A stretch of DNA of 38,646 nucleotides, taken from positions 1 to 38,646 of the forward strand of contig JAIPBL010000059.1 of assembly GCA_021739645.1 (NCBI GenBank), read 5' to 3'. Under the pieces are notes generated by a model that worked only from the letters and a program-made list of their open reading frames with translations, had not been told where the DNA came from and searched no databases. This DNA is from Saprospiraceae bacterium (GTDB lineage: Bacteria > Bacteroidota > Bacteroidia > Chitinophagales > Saprospiraceae). This document shows, in pieces, positions 25,223-32,993 of this stretch. A program made the position numbers and the translations under genes. Every line of letters begins with the position of its first letter. Within the stretch, counting starts at the first letter, position 1.

Positions 25223-26218
25223 CTATTCAATCAGGTATGTACCCTCTTTCACCTCATTTTTTCCATTTGAAAAAACGGCATAGCTAAATCCTTTATGAAT
25301 GCTGAACCCACCCGTTTCCCCATCTTTGTTCACGGCAATGAATCCGACTTGAATGTTTTTGTAATCTTTATACTTCTTAACCACCCGTGCTACGGCTTCT
25401 TCGCAAGCCGCTTGCGGACTTCGCCCGTTGCGCATTAGCTCCACCACCAAAAAACTGCCCACGGCTCGTATCACTGCCTCCCCAAGGCCAGTTGCCGCTG
25501 CACCCCCCACCTCGTTGTCCACGTACATGCCAGCACCGATGATTGGCGAGTCGCCTACCCTACCTTGCATTTTGTAAGCTAGACCACTTGTTGTGCAAGC
25601 ACCGGCGATATCGCCGTTTTTGTCAATGGTAATCATTCCAATAGTATCGTGCATTTCCACATTAATTACAGGCTCGTACTTCGAGGTCTTTTTCCATTCT
25701 TCCCAAGCTTTCTTCGACTCCTCAGTGAGCAGGTTTTCCTTTTTGAAACCTTGTGAAAGTGCAAATTCCAAAGCCCCATCCCCCACCAATATCACGTGTG
25801 GTGTTTTCTCCATCACCCGCCTTGCCACCGAAATCGGATGGGCGATATGTTCCAATGCACAGACTGAACCGCAGCTCCCATCTGGCGCCATGATGCAAGC
25901 GTCCAAAGTCACTCGGCCATCCCTGTCGGGTGCACCACCAATCCCGACCGAGGTGTTCTTCTCATCCGCCTCAATGACCATCACCCCAGCCTCGACAGCA
26001 TCAAGCGCACTACCGCCACTGTCAAGAATTTTCATCGCTGCATCGTTGGCTTTTGTCCCAAAATCCCAAGTAGAAATGGCCAACGGCCTTACGGAAGCTT
26101 TTGCTGAAACGGGTGTTTCGGTATTTGCTTCGGCACAAGATATTAGGGCCGAACTGCTCATTGTAGCAGCAACTGAACCCAAGGCTGTTTGGTGGAGAAA
26201 TTTTCTGCGAGTGACCAT
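25223..26218 (-). CDS. N4-(beta-N-acetylglucosaminyl)-L-asparaginase family Ntn hydrolase
   Basis: This 331-aa enzyme belongs to the glycosylasparaginase/isoaspartyl peptidase family, which self-cleaves to expose a catalytic threonine and hydrolyses asparagine-linked amides. The cleavage site HDTIGM places Thr192 as the nucleophile after a precursor alpha part ending EPVINVEMHD; GDSPIIGAGMYVDNEVGGAAATGLGE carries the downstream substrate-binding glycines. The N-terminus is a twin-arginine signal (VTRRKFLHQTALG), and ALISC at residues 24-28 is a plausible lipobox with Cys28, so the protein may be a Tat-exported lipoprotein. The longer frame back to 26407 overlaps the divergent acyltransferase gene, so the ATG at 26218 is preferred. 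It may work on glycan-linked asparagine scavenged outside the cytoplasm. Confidence 0.9.
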   Translation of the reverse strand: MVTRRKFLHQTALGSVAATMSSSALISCAEANTETPVSAKASVRPLAISTWDFGTKANDAAMKILDSGGSALDAVEAGVMVIEADEKNTSVGIGGAPDRDGRVTLDACIMAPDGSCGSVCALEHIAHPISVARRVMEKTPHVILVGDGALEFALSQGFKKENLLTEESKKAWEEWKKTSKYEPVINVEMHDTIGMITIDKNGDIAGACTTSGLAYKMQGRVGDSPIIGAGMYVDNEVGGAAATGLGEAVIRAVGSFLVVELMRNGRSPQAACEEAVARVVKKYKDYKNIQVGFIAVNKDGETGGFSIHKGFSYAVFSNGKNEVKEGTYLIE

Positions 26219-26288
26219 GTTTATTACTTTTGTTGGGCAAAGCACAAACATAATAAATCTACCGTCACCATTTTCCTCATTATACAAT

Positions 26289-27185
26289 ATGGATAGGATA
26301 GGGGCATTTTTCATAAAAATCCTTGTCGAACTTGTCGGGCAACTGCCATTTAGGGTGACCCGGCTGCTCTCGGACCTGTCCTGTTTTTTACTGCTGAACG
26401 TGTTCAACTACCGCAAAAGGATAGTACACGGAAACCTCAGAAAGTCGTTTCCAGAAAAAAATGAAGAAGAAATCAAGGTGCTGTCTTCCCAGTTTTATAG
26501 GCACTTTTCCGATATGCTACTCGAAAGTGTGAAAGGACTTACAATGTCAAAAGCAGAACTTCAACAACGATTCGTTTATCGCAACCCTGAGATTTTCCAA
26601 CCGCTTTTCGAAAAAAAACAAAGCGCCATTCTCCTTGGTAGTCATTACGGAAATTGGGAGTGGGGAGTTCTCTCCTTCCCCCTCAGCGTCCAGCACACGG
26701 TAGTTGGCACCTACAAGCCATTGAAAAACAAGGCTTTAGAAGAATACCTGAATTCGCTTCGCAAACAGTGGGGCCTGCACCTAGCTGACATGGCACACAC
26801 TGGCCGAGCGATTGTCAGCTATAAAAATCAGCCTAGCATCTTCGTCCTCATCGCTGACCAAACCCCATCGGACATGCGCAATGCCCACTGGACCGATTTC
26901 CTGCACCAGGATACGCCCTTCCTGCACGGCATGGACAAACTTGCCCGAAAAACTGGCTATCCTGTATTTTACTTTGAAATTGAACGGGTGAAGCGAGGGT
27001 TTTACGAAGTGACTTTTTCCCTCCTTTGCGAAGCACCAAAAAACCTTCCTGAAGGTGAAATCACCCGGCTTTATGCCAACCACTTAGTAGCTACCATCCG
27101 CAAATCGCCCGCCAACTGGCTTTGGTCCCATCGGCGCTGGAAAAGAAAACGACCTGTTCCCAGCTCTGCAGAATTGAAGAATTAG
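26289..27185 (+). CDS. LpxL/HtrB-like lipid A acyltransferase
   Basis: This 298-aa protein belongs to the lysophospholipid/lipid A acyltransferase family that adds secondary acyl chains to lipid A at the inner membrane. An N-terminal amphipathic or membrane helix ([13 protein letters not shown]) precedes the catalytic HX4E motif in [10 protein letters not shown] (His119, Glu124). [12 protein letters not shown] near residue 45 and [10 protein letters not shown] further on are other typical family stretches, and [19 protein letters not shown] fits the acceptor region. The open frame extends far upstream, but that part is antisense to the asparaginase gene; the ATG at 26289 lies 70 bp from the divergent gene start. 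Its stop overlaps the convergent pgi stop by three bases. Confidence 0.88.
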   Translation: MDRIGAFFIKILVELVGQLPFRVTRLLSDLSCFLLLNVFNYRKRIVHGNLRKSFPEKNEEEIKVLSSQFYRHFSDMLLESVKGLTMSKAELQQRFVYRNPEIFQPLFEKKQSAILLGSHYGNWEWGVLSFPLSVQHTVVGTYKPLKNKALEEYLNSLRKQWGLHLADMAHTGRAIVSYKNQPSIFVLIADQTPSDMRNAHWTDFLHQDTPFLHGMDKLARKTGYPVFYFEIERVKRGFYEVTFSLLCEAPKNLPEGEITRLYANHLVATIRKSPANWLWSHRRWKRKRPVPSSAELKN

Positions 27186-28486
27186 GGCTTCCCCAACAAC
27201 CTAAACATGTTTTTCTTGTACGCCTCCACGCCTGGCTGGTCGAATGGGTTCACCCCAAGCAAGTAGCCACTAACGGCGCAAGCTTTTTCAAAAAAGAAAA
27301 ACAGGTACCCCAAATGAAAGGCAGATGCCTCCGGCAGATTGATGCGAAGGTTGGGAACACCGCCCTCGGTATGCGCTTGTAGGGTGCCTTCCGCCGCTTT
27401 TTTGTTCACAAAATCCATGGTCTTGCCAGCGAGGTAGTTCAGGCCGTCGAGGTCGGACACCGCAGCCTCCAACGTTACGTCACATTCGGGCTGCTCGATG
27501 TTGAGCAATGTTTCAAAAATGTGCCGTCGGCCATCTTGGATGTACTGCCCAAGTGAGTGTAGGTCAGTCGTAAAATCGGCGCTGGCAGTGAACAAGCCCT
27601 TGCCATCCTTACCCTCCGACTCGCCGTAGAGCTGCTTCCACCACTCTGCCACGAAGTGCAGGCGAGGCTCATAGTTGATTAGCATTTCAATGGCCTTGCC
27701 TTTGTTGTATAAAATATTACGCAGCGCAGCATATTGCAGACAAGCATTTTTTTCAAATGGTGCTTTGCAATCGACCGCCGCATCTGCCGCACCTTTCATC
27801 AGGTCATCCATGGAAATGCCCGCAACGGCGATGGGCAACAGGCCGACTGCCGTCAGCACGGAGAACCGTCCGCCCACGTCATCGGGTACGATGAAAGTCT
27901 CGTAGCCTTCTCCAACGGCCAGCTTTTTCAATGCCCCCTTTTCTTTGTCGGTGGTAGCGTAAATGCGCTCTTGGGCACCTTCCCGACCGTATTTTTCTTC
28001 CAATTTTTGTTTTAAAATTCGGAACGCAATTGCTGGTTCGGTCGTCGTGCCTGATTTTGAAATCACATTGACCGAAAAATGACGGTCGCCAATAAGTTCG
28101 AGCAGGTGCGTGAGGTAAACTGGCGAGATGTTCGTCCCGGCAAAGTAGATTTCTGGGGTCTTTCGCTGTTTTTTAGGCAAGTTGTTGTAAAAACTGTGGG
28201 ACAGCATTTCAATGGCGGCCTTCGCCCCAAGGTATGATCCCCCGATGCCGATGACAACCAGCACCTCCGACTGTTGTTGGATGCGCTTAGCTGCTGCTTT
28301 GATACGCTTGAACTCCGTGCGGTCATATCCTTTGGGCAGGTCAAGCCAGCCTAGAAAGTCATTGCCAGGTCCTTTGCGGCTATCCAAAAGTTTAGCGGCG
28401 GTCTCCGTTGGAGCGGCCATTTGGCTGATTTCGTGCGGAAGCACATAAGGTTGTGCGGAACTGTAGTCGAAACTTAGTTTTTTCAT
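27182..28486 (-). CDS. pgi: Glucose-6-phosphate isomerase
   Basis: This 434-aa cytosolic enzyme interconverts glucose-6-phosphate and fructose-6-phosphate in glycolysis and gluconeogenesis. Its length and sequence fit the short bacterial type of Pgi rather than the roughly 550-aa type. The sugar-phosphate binding loop [13 protein letters not shown] (143-155), [18 protein letters not shown] (78-95) and the segment [18 protein letters not shown] match the SIS fold of the family. The C-terminal [16 protein letters not shown] holds the conserved lysine expected near the active site. The ATG at 28486 is only 44 bp from the divergent yraN start, so their promoters must overlap. Confidence 0.96.
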   Translation of the reverse strand: MKKLSFDYSSAQPYVLPHEISQMAAPTETAAKLLDSRKGPGNDFLGWLDLPKGYDRTEFKRIKAAAKRIQQQSEVLVVIGIGGSYLGAKAAIEMLSHSFYNNLPKKQRKTPEIYFAGTNISPVYLTHLLELIGDRHFSVNVISKSGTTTEPAIAFRILKQKLEEKYGREGAQERIYATTDKEKGALKKLAVGEGYETFIVPDDVGGRFSVLTAVGLLPIAVAGISMDDLMKGAADAAVDCKAPFEKNACLQYAALRNILYNKGKAIEMLINYEPRLHFVAEWWKQLYGESEGKDGKGLFTASADFTTDLHSLGQYIQDGRRHIFETLLNIEQPECDVTLEAAVSDLDGLNYLAGKTMDFVNKKAAEGTLQAHTEGGVPNLRINLPEASAFHLGYLFFFFEKACAVSGYLLGVNPFDQPGVEAYKKNMFRLLGKP

Positions 28487-28530
28487 GATTAATATTGTCG
28501 TTTAAAAAACGGCGAAAGTTATAAAAATTC

Positions 28531-28896
28531 ATGGCGAAGCACCTCGAAACTGGGAAACTTGGGGAAGAAATTGCAGTTGCGCATTTGCGACAACAGGGCT
28601 TTGAAATATTGGAAACAAACTGGCGATACCGAAGATGTGAGGTGGACATCATCGCCAAGGAAGGCAATTTGATGGTTTTCGTGGAGGTGAAGACCCGAAG
28701 CTACGACTACTTTGGCCGACCGGAGGAGTTCGTTTCGCCCGCTCAGGAGCGACGGCTAGCACAGGCAGCCGCTGCTTTCATGGAGAAAACTGGTCACGAA
28801 TGGGCGATACGATTCGACGTAATTGCTGTTTTGAAAAAAAAGGAAGGAGATTTCGAAGTAGAACTTATTCGAGACGCTTTTTTTCCCGGCTTATAA
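28531..28896 (+). CDS. yraN: YraN family (UPF0102) nuclease-like protein
   Basis: This 121-aa small protein has the UPF0102 layout: an N-terminal helix (TGKLGEEIAVAHLRQQGFEIL), then NWRYRRCEVDIIAKEGNLMVFVEVKTR. The last stretch contains a PD-(D/E)XK-like core with Asp39, Glu52 and Lys54, so a nuclease fold with an intact active site is expected, although the biological substrate is unknown. It is transcribed away from pgi with a 44-bp gap, and converges with the biotin carrier gene (20 bp between ends). No regulatory feature is visible. Confidence 0.93.
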   Translation: MAKHLETGKLGEEIAVAHLRQQGFEILETNWRYRRCEVDIIAKEGNLMVFVEVKTRSYDYFGRPEEFVSPAQERRLAQAAAAFMEKTGHEWAIRFDVIAVLKKKEGDFEVELIRDAFFPGL

Positions 28897-28915
28897 CAAG
28901 AATGGGGTTACCCGG

Positions 28916-29404
28916 TCAAACCATCTCAATCAAAACCTCACCCTTTTCAACTGGTTTGCCCTTCGCTACAACGATGCGCTTTACCGTACCCTCTCCCGGC
29001 GATTTGATGATATTTTCCATTTTCATAGCTTCGAGAATGACCATCGGCTCTCCGTGCACTACTTCCTGCCCCGGCTCCACCAAAATGCTCAGCACAAGCC
29101 CCGGCATTGGCGCTTTGATGGCACTTATCTTGTGAACGATGTTTGCACTCAACCCCATTTTCTCCACCAATTGGTCATACCCGTCCTGAAGTTTAATGGT
29201 TTGGGGCTTGCCGTTCAGTTTTAGCCGAACTTCTTTGGACTGTTTGTCAACAGAAATCACTTCGGCTAGGTAGGATTTTCCGTTGTGCAGCACATGAAAA
29301 TGCCCTTTATCAGTTTGAACGGCATCCAATTCCGAGGCTACGACAGCGGTGAGTTGGAGTGTTGCTTTTTCGTTGATGGTAGCGATGTATTTTTCAGTTT
29401 GCAT
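28916..29404 (-). CDS. Biotin carboxyl carrier protein (acyl-CoA carboxylase biotin carrier subunit)
   Basis: This 162-aa protein carries biotin for a carboxylase. The biotinyl domain is at the C-terminus: ISAIKAPMPGLVLSILVEPG, then VVHGEPMVILEAMKMENIIK with Lys128 of the EAMKMEN motif as the biotinylation site, and KPVEKGEVLIEM at the end. The N-terminal half (about residues 1-90) is a separate small domain of the kind seen in stand-alone carriers of acetyl- or propionyl-CoA carboxylases in Bacteroidota. The carboxylase and carboxyltransferase genes are not in the window, so the substrate cannot be fixed. The start at 29404 is the first ATG in frame. Confidence 0.92.
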   Translation of the reverse strand: MQTEKYIATINEKATLQLTAVVASELDAVQTDKGHFHVLHNGKSYLAEVISVDKQSKEVRLKLNGKPQTIKLQDGYDQLVEKMGLSANIVHKISAIKAPMPGLVLSILVEPGQEVVHGEPMVILEAMKMENIIKSPGEGTVKRIVVAKGKPVEKGEVLIEMV

Positions 29405-29442
29405 ATTTCACAATGGCTTTATAATCAGTACTTTGTCAAAAA

Positions 29443-29829
29443 TCACCTTGCTTTTACCTTTCCTAATTTCGACATAAAAATCGTTTCAAAAGAAGTGAAC
29501 ACAATATAAGTCAGAAAAAAAGGAATGAGAAACAGGTTATTGGCTGGTTGAAAAATCCGGTGGTAGCCAATAACCAACGCTCCGGTGAGGAACATTTTCA
29601 CAAAAGTAAAAAGCATAACCAATCGGGTGAATGCATTTCTATCCTTGCTGAGGGCGGCCTTTGCTGCCGGGAGGTAGATACCGGCTGTCAGTGTCGCAAA
29701 AAAAAGTAATCCTGCAAGCGACAACATCCGGTACGGCTCAAATGGCTGGAAAATATGGATAAAAACAAGGACGATTCCAGTGAGCAGGGTCAGCAGTAAG
29801 AGCTGTGAAAAAAAACGACGGTTACTCAT
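29443..29829 (-). CDS. Small four-helix membrane protein, hypothetical
   Basis: This 128-aa protein has four hydrophobic segments: SQLLLLTLLTGIVLVFIHIF, MLSLAGLLFFATLTAGIYL, LVMLFTFVKMFLTGALVIGY and LFLIPFFLTYIVFTSFETIF. I do not recognise a firm family. Proteins of this size and topology commonly lie between a bactofilin gene and atpI/atpB in Bacteroidota ATP synthase clusters. Here the bactofilin gene is immediately upstream on the same strand, but no ATP synthase gene is present in the window. The link to ATP synthase is therefore an inference from position only. The frame's start at 29829 precedes the first helix correctly. Confidence 0.65.
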   Translation of the reverse strand: MSNRRFFSQLLLLTLLTGIVLVFIHIFQPFEPYRMLSLAGLLFFATLTAGIYLPAAKAALSKDRNAFTRLVMLFTFVKMFLTGALVIGYHRIFQPANNLFLIPFFLTYIVFTSFETIFMSKLGKVKAR

Positions 29830-29895
29830 AAACAGCCAGGAAAAAGGGTTGTTGGTGAATTAATGACTAAAATTAGGATGGCGCGTAAATAACAA

Positions 29896-29960
29896 GGACG
29901 TATTTCATCGAAAGTTGTGGACATTAATAATGCTCACAAATCATGCGATGAAATACGTCC
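29896..29960. repeat. Perfect 15-bp inverted repeat between genes
   Basis: GGACGTATTTCATCG at 29896-29910 is the exact complement of CGATGAAATACGTCC at 29946-29960, with a 35-nt loop. It lies between the bactofilin gene and the small membrane-protein gene. There is no T tract, so it does not look like a simple terminator. Confidence 0.75.
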
Positions 29961-30010
29961 CTAAGGACCATAGCTTGGCCTATTGAAACGCTTTTCCAGT
30001 ATTAACGCAA

Positions 30011-30514
30011 TTAGTTTGCCTTAGCAAACTCACCTGCCTTACCGGAGATAGCTTTCGATTCTGTTTCTGTAGCGACCGCCTTCTTAGCTTCTGCCGAAGA
30101 TTTGAAAGCGCCGTTGCCGTTGGTATGGGCAGTGTCGCCAGCTACTTTATAAGACCCGCTGATGACAGCGCCTGATTGAACAATCAGCTTACCATAGCTA
30201 ACCTCACCAACTACTTTGGCAGTTTCACGGATGTTGAGCAGTTCCGCAACATGCAGAATGCCGTTGAAACTGCCTTCAATCACAGCATTTTGGCATTTAA
30301 CGGTACCTTCAATTTCCCCAGTTGGGCCAATGATGACCTTCGAAGCGCAAACCAAATCCCCTTTGATGGTTCCGTCAATGCGGATATCAGTGGTTGCATT
30401 CACTTTGCCTTCAATGACTGTGCCTTGAACCAAACTGTTGAGTGAATGGGAAGAAGCAGAAGGAATGATACTGCCTGCTTTTGCTGTGTCTTTACTTTTA
30501 TTACTTCCAAACAT
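30011..30514 (-). CDS. Bactofilin (polymer-forming cytoskeletal protein)
   Basis: This 167-aa protein has the bactofilin domain, a right-handed beta-helix that self-polymerises without nucleotide into filaments used for cell shape and for localising envelope enzymes. The diagnostic run is IEGKVNATTDIRIDGTIKGD, then LVCASKVIIGPTGEIEGTV, QNAVIEGSFNGIL and LLNIRETAKVVGEVSYGKLI, covering about residues 30-130. The N-terminal flank is disordered (SGSIIPSASS-like) and the C-terminal tail (about 130-167) is rich in Ala, Lys and Glu. It precedes the small membrane-protein gene on the same strand. No membrane segment is present. Confidence 0.94.
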   Translation of the reverse strand: MFGSNKSKDTAKAGSIIPSASSHSLNSLVQGTVIEGKVNATTDIRIDGTIKGDLVCASKVIIGPTGEIEGTVKCQNAVIEGSFNGILHVAELLNIRETAKVVGEVSYGKLIVQSGAVISGSYKVAGDTAHTNGNGAFKSSAEAKKAVATETESKAISGKAGEFAKAN

Positions 30515-30829
30515 AGGTCTGAGTTTTGAAAATTCAATAGAAAAAAAATAAAAATGCCTTTAAGTTCTGAATATGAGGCTTGAAAGCATTTTAGCAAAAA
30601 AAATGTGTCGTTGGATACTTTTCTCAAAGGCTGTTCAGAAACTCGAAGATAGCATTTTTTTATTTTTCTGTAAAAAAATGCACCAAAATTTAAAGTTGTC
30701 ATTTCGAGAACCTTCTGAGGTAACAGCCCTTCTTCTTTTGGTAGCTATAAAACAAATCTACCCGTCGGTACTATGTCCCGACGGGTAGATTTGTTCAAAA
30801 AGCGAGCAGTTTTAGCTGCAAAGGTCGTA
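30515..30829. other. Intergenic region with a strong terminator
   Basis: About 315 bp between the bactofilin and PorP/SprF genes. The stretch 30751-30795 is the terminator of the PorP/SprF gene; the rest, AT-rich, should hold the bactofilin promoter. I see no gene in it. Confidence 0.5.
30751..30795 (-). terminator. Rho-independent terminator of the second PorP/SprF gene
   Basis: Perfect 18-bp arms AACAAATCTACCCGTCGG (30751-30768) and CCGACGGGTAGATTTGTT (30778-30795) enclose a 9-nt loop, and on the minus strand the stem ends in TTTGTTTTATAG. It lies 35 bp beyond the PorP/SprF stop. Confidence 0.8.
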
Positions 30830-31888
30830 TTAGAAGTTCGGGCAATAAACGCCACGGCGCTGGTCGCCACAGAATTTGTATGCAAGTGCGAACTCGAATG
30901 CACCGTTATTGTTGCTTGCGGGTTTCAGTGCAGAAACGTTAACGTCATAGCTGAACCCGAGCGTGAACTGGTTGTAGTCGAAACGGGTAGATAGAATCAC
31001 GGCATCGGTCAAGACTCCAGTTTCCACTTTGTTCGACACACGCACCCAAGCACCGAAATGCACCGCTTGATAGTTGCTGAAATTGCCACGACCACTGCCA
31101 AGGAGGAACTTCAAGCTGGTACCAGAGTTCACTTGGAACGATGGGCCTTGCTTCATTACAATCACACCCGGCACCAAGCCAAGGCGAGGAGCAACCTCGA
31201 ATTCACCGCCAGCATGGACGGTAAAGCGGCTGTAAAGGAAGTCTTTATTACCTGAGCTGAAAGATTGATCGGCCCTGTTCAAGTGGTGATAAGCACCACC
31301 TGCATAAAAATTGTTGTTCTCATCGAAAACAGAGAACCAAAGCAAGCCTGCTCCTGCATCGGCAAAAAGAAAATTGTCATCGTCGAAATTGGAATCTTCG
31401 AGCGATGGGCAACCATTGCAGAAGCCACCTTGGCCATCATGTTGGGTACCCCAGCGCAATTTCAGAAATTCAATACTCCGCTGTGCAAGACCCGCCTCGG
31501 CACCAAACACCAAATAGTGAGCTTCCTTGCGGCTACCAGCCATCCGTTTGCTGTACGAAAAGGAAAGTTTGCCTGTCGTAGTTGCAAAATTGGCCTCGCC
31601 AGCTTGGTCACCCCAAAAAGTGCCGCCAATGCCGAAGTTGTCGTAACGGCCAACTGGAATCTTTTGGTCGTAGCTGACATTGTACGTGGAGTAAGCATTG
31701 CTTTTAAGCACACTTGCCCACTGATTGCGATAGTTGGCTGTCAAGCGAATGTTACAATTCATCAAACCAGTCATGGCTGGATTGAGATTGAGGGGGGACA
31801 TGTAAAACTGGGAGAAGTGGATATCTTGCGCAGAAGCAGTGAATCCAGTTCCGATGAGAAGGACAAGTAGTAAATGTTTGAAATTCAT
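30830..31888 (-). CDS. PorP/SprF family type IX secretion outer-membrane protein
   Basis: This 352-aa beta-barrel protein has a signal peptide (KHLLLVLLIGTGFTASAQ) and the family start DIHFSQFYMSPLNLNPAMTG followed by NYRNQWASV. The strands continue to FDYNQFTLGFSYDVNVSALK and FEFALAYKF at the C-terminus. It is longer than the copy at 12555-13490 and carries an unusual FCNGCPSLEDSNFDDDNF insertion with two cysteines. Unlike the first copy, it has no type B cargo gene beside it. It may serve a distant cargo or be the general copy. It appears to be a single-gene unit with its own terminator. Confidence 0.93.
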   Translation of the reverse strand: MNFKHLLLVLLIGTGFTASAQDIHFSQFYMSPLNLNPAMTGLMNCNIRLTANYRNQWASVLKSNAYSTYNVSYDQKIPVGRYDNFGIGGTFWGDQAGEANFATTTGKLSFSYSKRMAGSRKEAHYLVFGAEAGLAQRSIEFLKLRWGTQHDGQGGFCNGCPSLEDSNFDDDNFLFADAGAGLLWFSVFDENNNFYAGGAYHHLNRADQSFSSGNKDFLYSRFTVHAGGEFEVAPRLGLVPGVIVMKQGPSFQVNSGTSLKFLLGSGRGNFSNYQAVHFGAWVRVSNKVETGVLTDAVILSTRFDYNQFTLGFSYDVNVSALKPASNNNGAFEFALAYKFCGDQRRGVYCPNF

Positions 31889-32223
31889 TATGTAACTGTT
31901 TAAAATTCCTGAAAAACGAGGGAATATTTTTTAACCGTCAGGACTTACGAAATGCAATGATAGTGATTCCTGAAAACTGGGAGGGATTTTGGTTGTTAAA
32001 ATCAAAAAAATTATTGCCGAATTGTCACAACCGAATTTCCTTTTACAAAATTAGCTCCAATTTTCTTCCCATTGTTATATCTGCTTCAAAACGTGCTTCA
32101 AATGTCAGATATTTTACACCAATAGATTCTGCTGGATTTGTAGGCAATAGAACGTTGAGCTTTCGTTTTTCCATAAAATGTCAACAAAATCAACCCTTTT
32201 TATCGATCCAAAGCCAAATATCC
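31889..32223. other. AT-rich intergenic region
   Basis: About 335 bp with no gene. It contains the promoter region of the PorP/SprF gene and the 3' flank of the GbsR gene. CAAAATTA at 32046-32053 reads TAATTTTG on the minus strand, a match to the Bacteroidota -7 element, without an obvious -33 element at the usual spacing. I see nothing else. Confidence 0.4.
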
Positions 32224-32724
32224 TTATTTGACCATTTTCAAAAATGATTTGACAAACCAATCGGAATCGGCCTTCAAAAGTGTTTCGAGCAGTGAGTCGG
32301 CTTTGCTGGAAAATAGGCGGATTTCATGCACAACCATTAAAAACTCCTTTATTTCCGCAGATTCGCCCTGCACGGCTGAGACCTCATCGAGTACCCTAAG
32401 CACAGGTTCTAGTTCCCGCCGTTTCCGTTGAGTAATAATCTTCCGCACCACTTCCCACATGTTCTTCTCTGCAACGAAAAACTCTTTCCGCTCGCCGGGT
32501 TTCAGCTCCTTGAACACAAGCCCCCAGTCCATCAGCGCACGCAAGTTCATGTTCGTGTTGCCTATCGAAATTTGCAACTCTTCCATGATATCCTTTACGC
32601 AAAGTGGCTCAGGCGCAATGAGCAACAGGGCATGAATCTGTGCCATTGTTCGGCTGATTCCCCAATCGCTACCGGCAGTGCCCCATGCTTGGAGGAATTT
32701 TTCTTTTGCTAATTGATACTCCAT
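32224..32724 (-). CDS. GbsR/MarR family transcriptional regulator
   Basis: This 166-aa cytosolic regulator has a winged helix-turn-helix near the N-terminus (GISRTMAQIHALLLIAPEP, then LCVKDIMEELQISIGNTNMN and LRALMDWGLV) and a helical C-terminal part (about 90-166), as in the GbsR group of MarR-like repressors. The beta wing follows at FKELKPGERKEFFVAE. The open frame runs to 32856, but the ATG at 32724 is preceded by an AAGAAGGC ribosome-binding-like sequence and gives the normal family length. The cognate target is unknown; the next gene downstream on its strand is the PorP/SprF gene, and the divergent gene on the other side is a large secreted protein. Confidence 0.85.
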   Translation of the reverse strand: MEYQLAKEKFLQAWGTAGSDWGISRTMAQIHALLLIAPEPLCVKDIMEELQISIGNTNMNLRALMDWGLVFKELKPGERKEFFVAEKNMWEVVRKIITQRKRRELEPVLRVLDEVSAVQGESAEIKEFLMVVHEIRLFSSKADSLLETLLKADSDWFVKSFLKMVK

Positions 32725-32993
32725 GCCTTCTTTTAAAGTTCGATTGTGTAGCTTATCAAAAAATATTTTCCCAACCGATTGATTACCAATTAGTTGGCGC
32801 TCATTTATTATCAAAATATCAGGCCATTTGGGCAAGATTCCTACAAAGAAAGGCAAATGAATTCAAATAATTGCCAATAGCAAAACCACTATCGGGGTTC
32901 TTATTCGGCCAAATGGCACGACCCTTGCGTTCTTGTAGCACTACTTCCCCGCTTTTATTCCCCCGTAATTTATTTTAATTCACTCATCCTATT

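Noticed and set aside
25593-26288. N-terminal extension of the LpxL-like frame by 232 codons
   Set aside because: The extension is antisense to the asparaginase gene and lacks family similarity; the ATG at 26289 gives the normal length.
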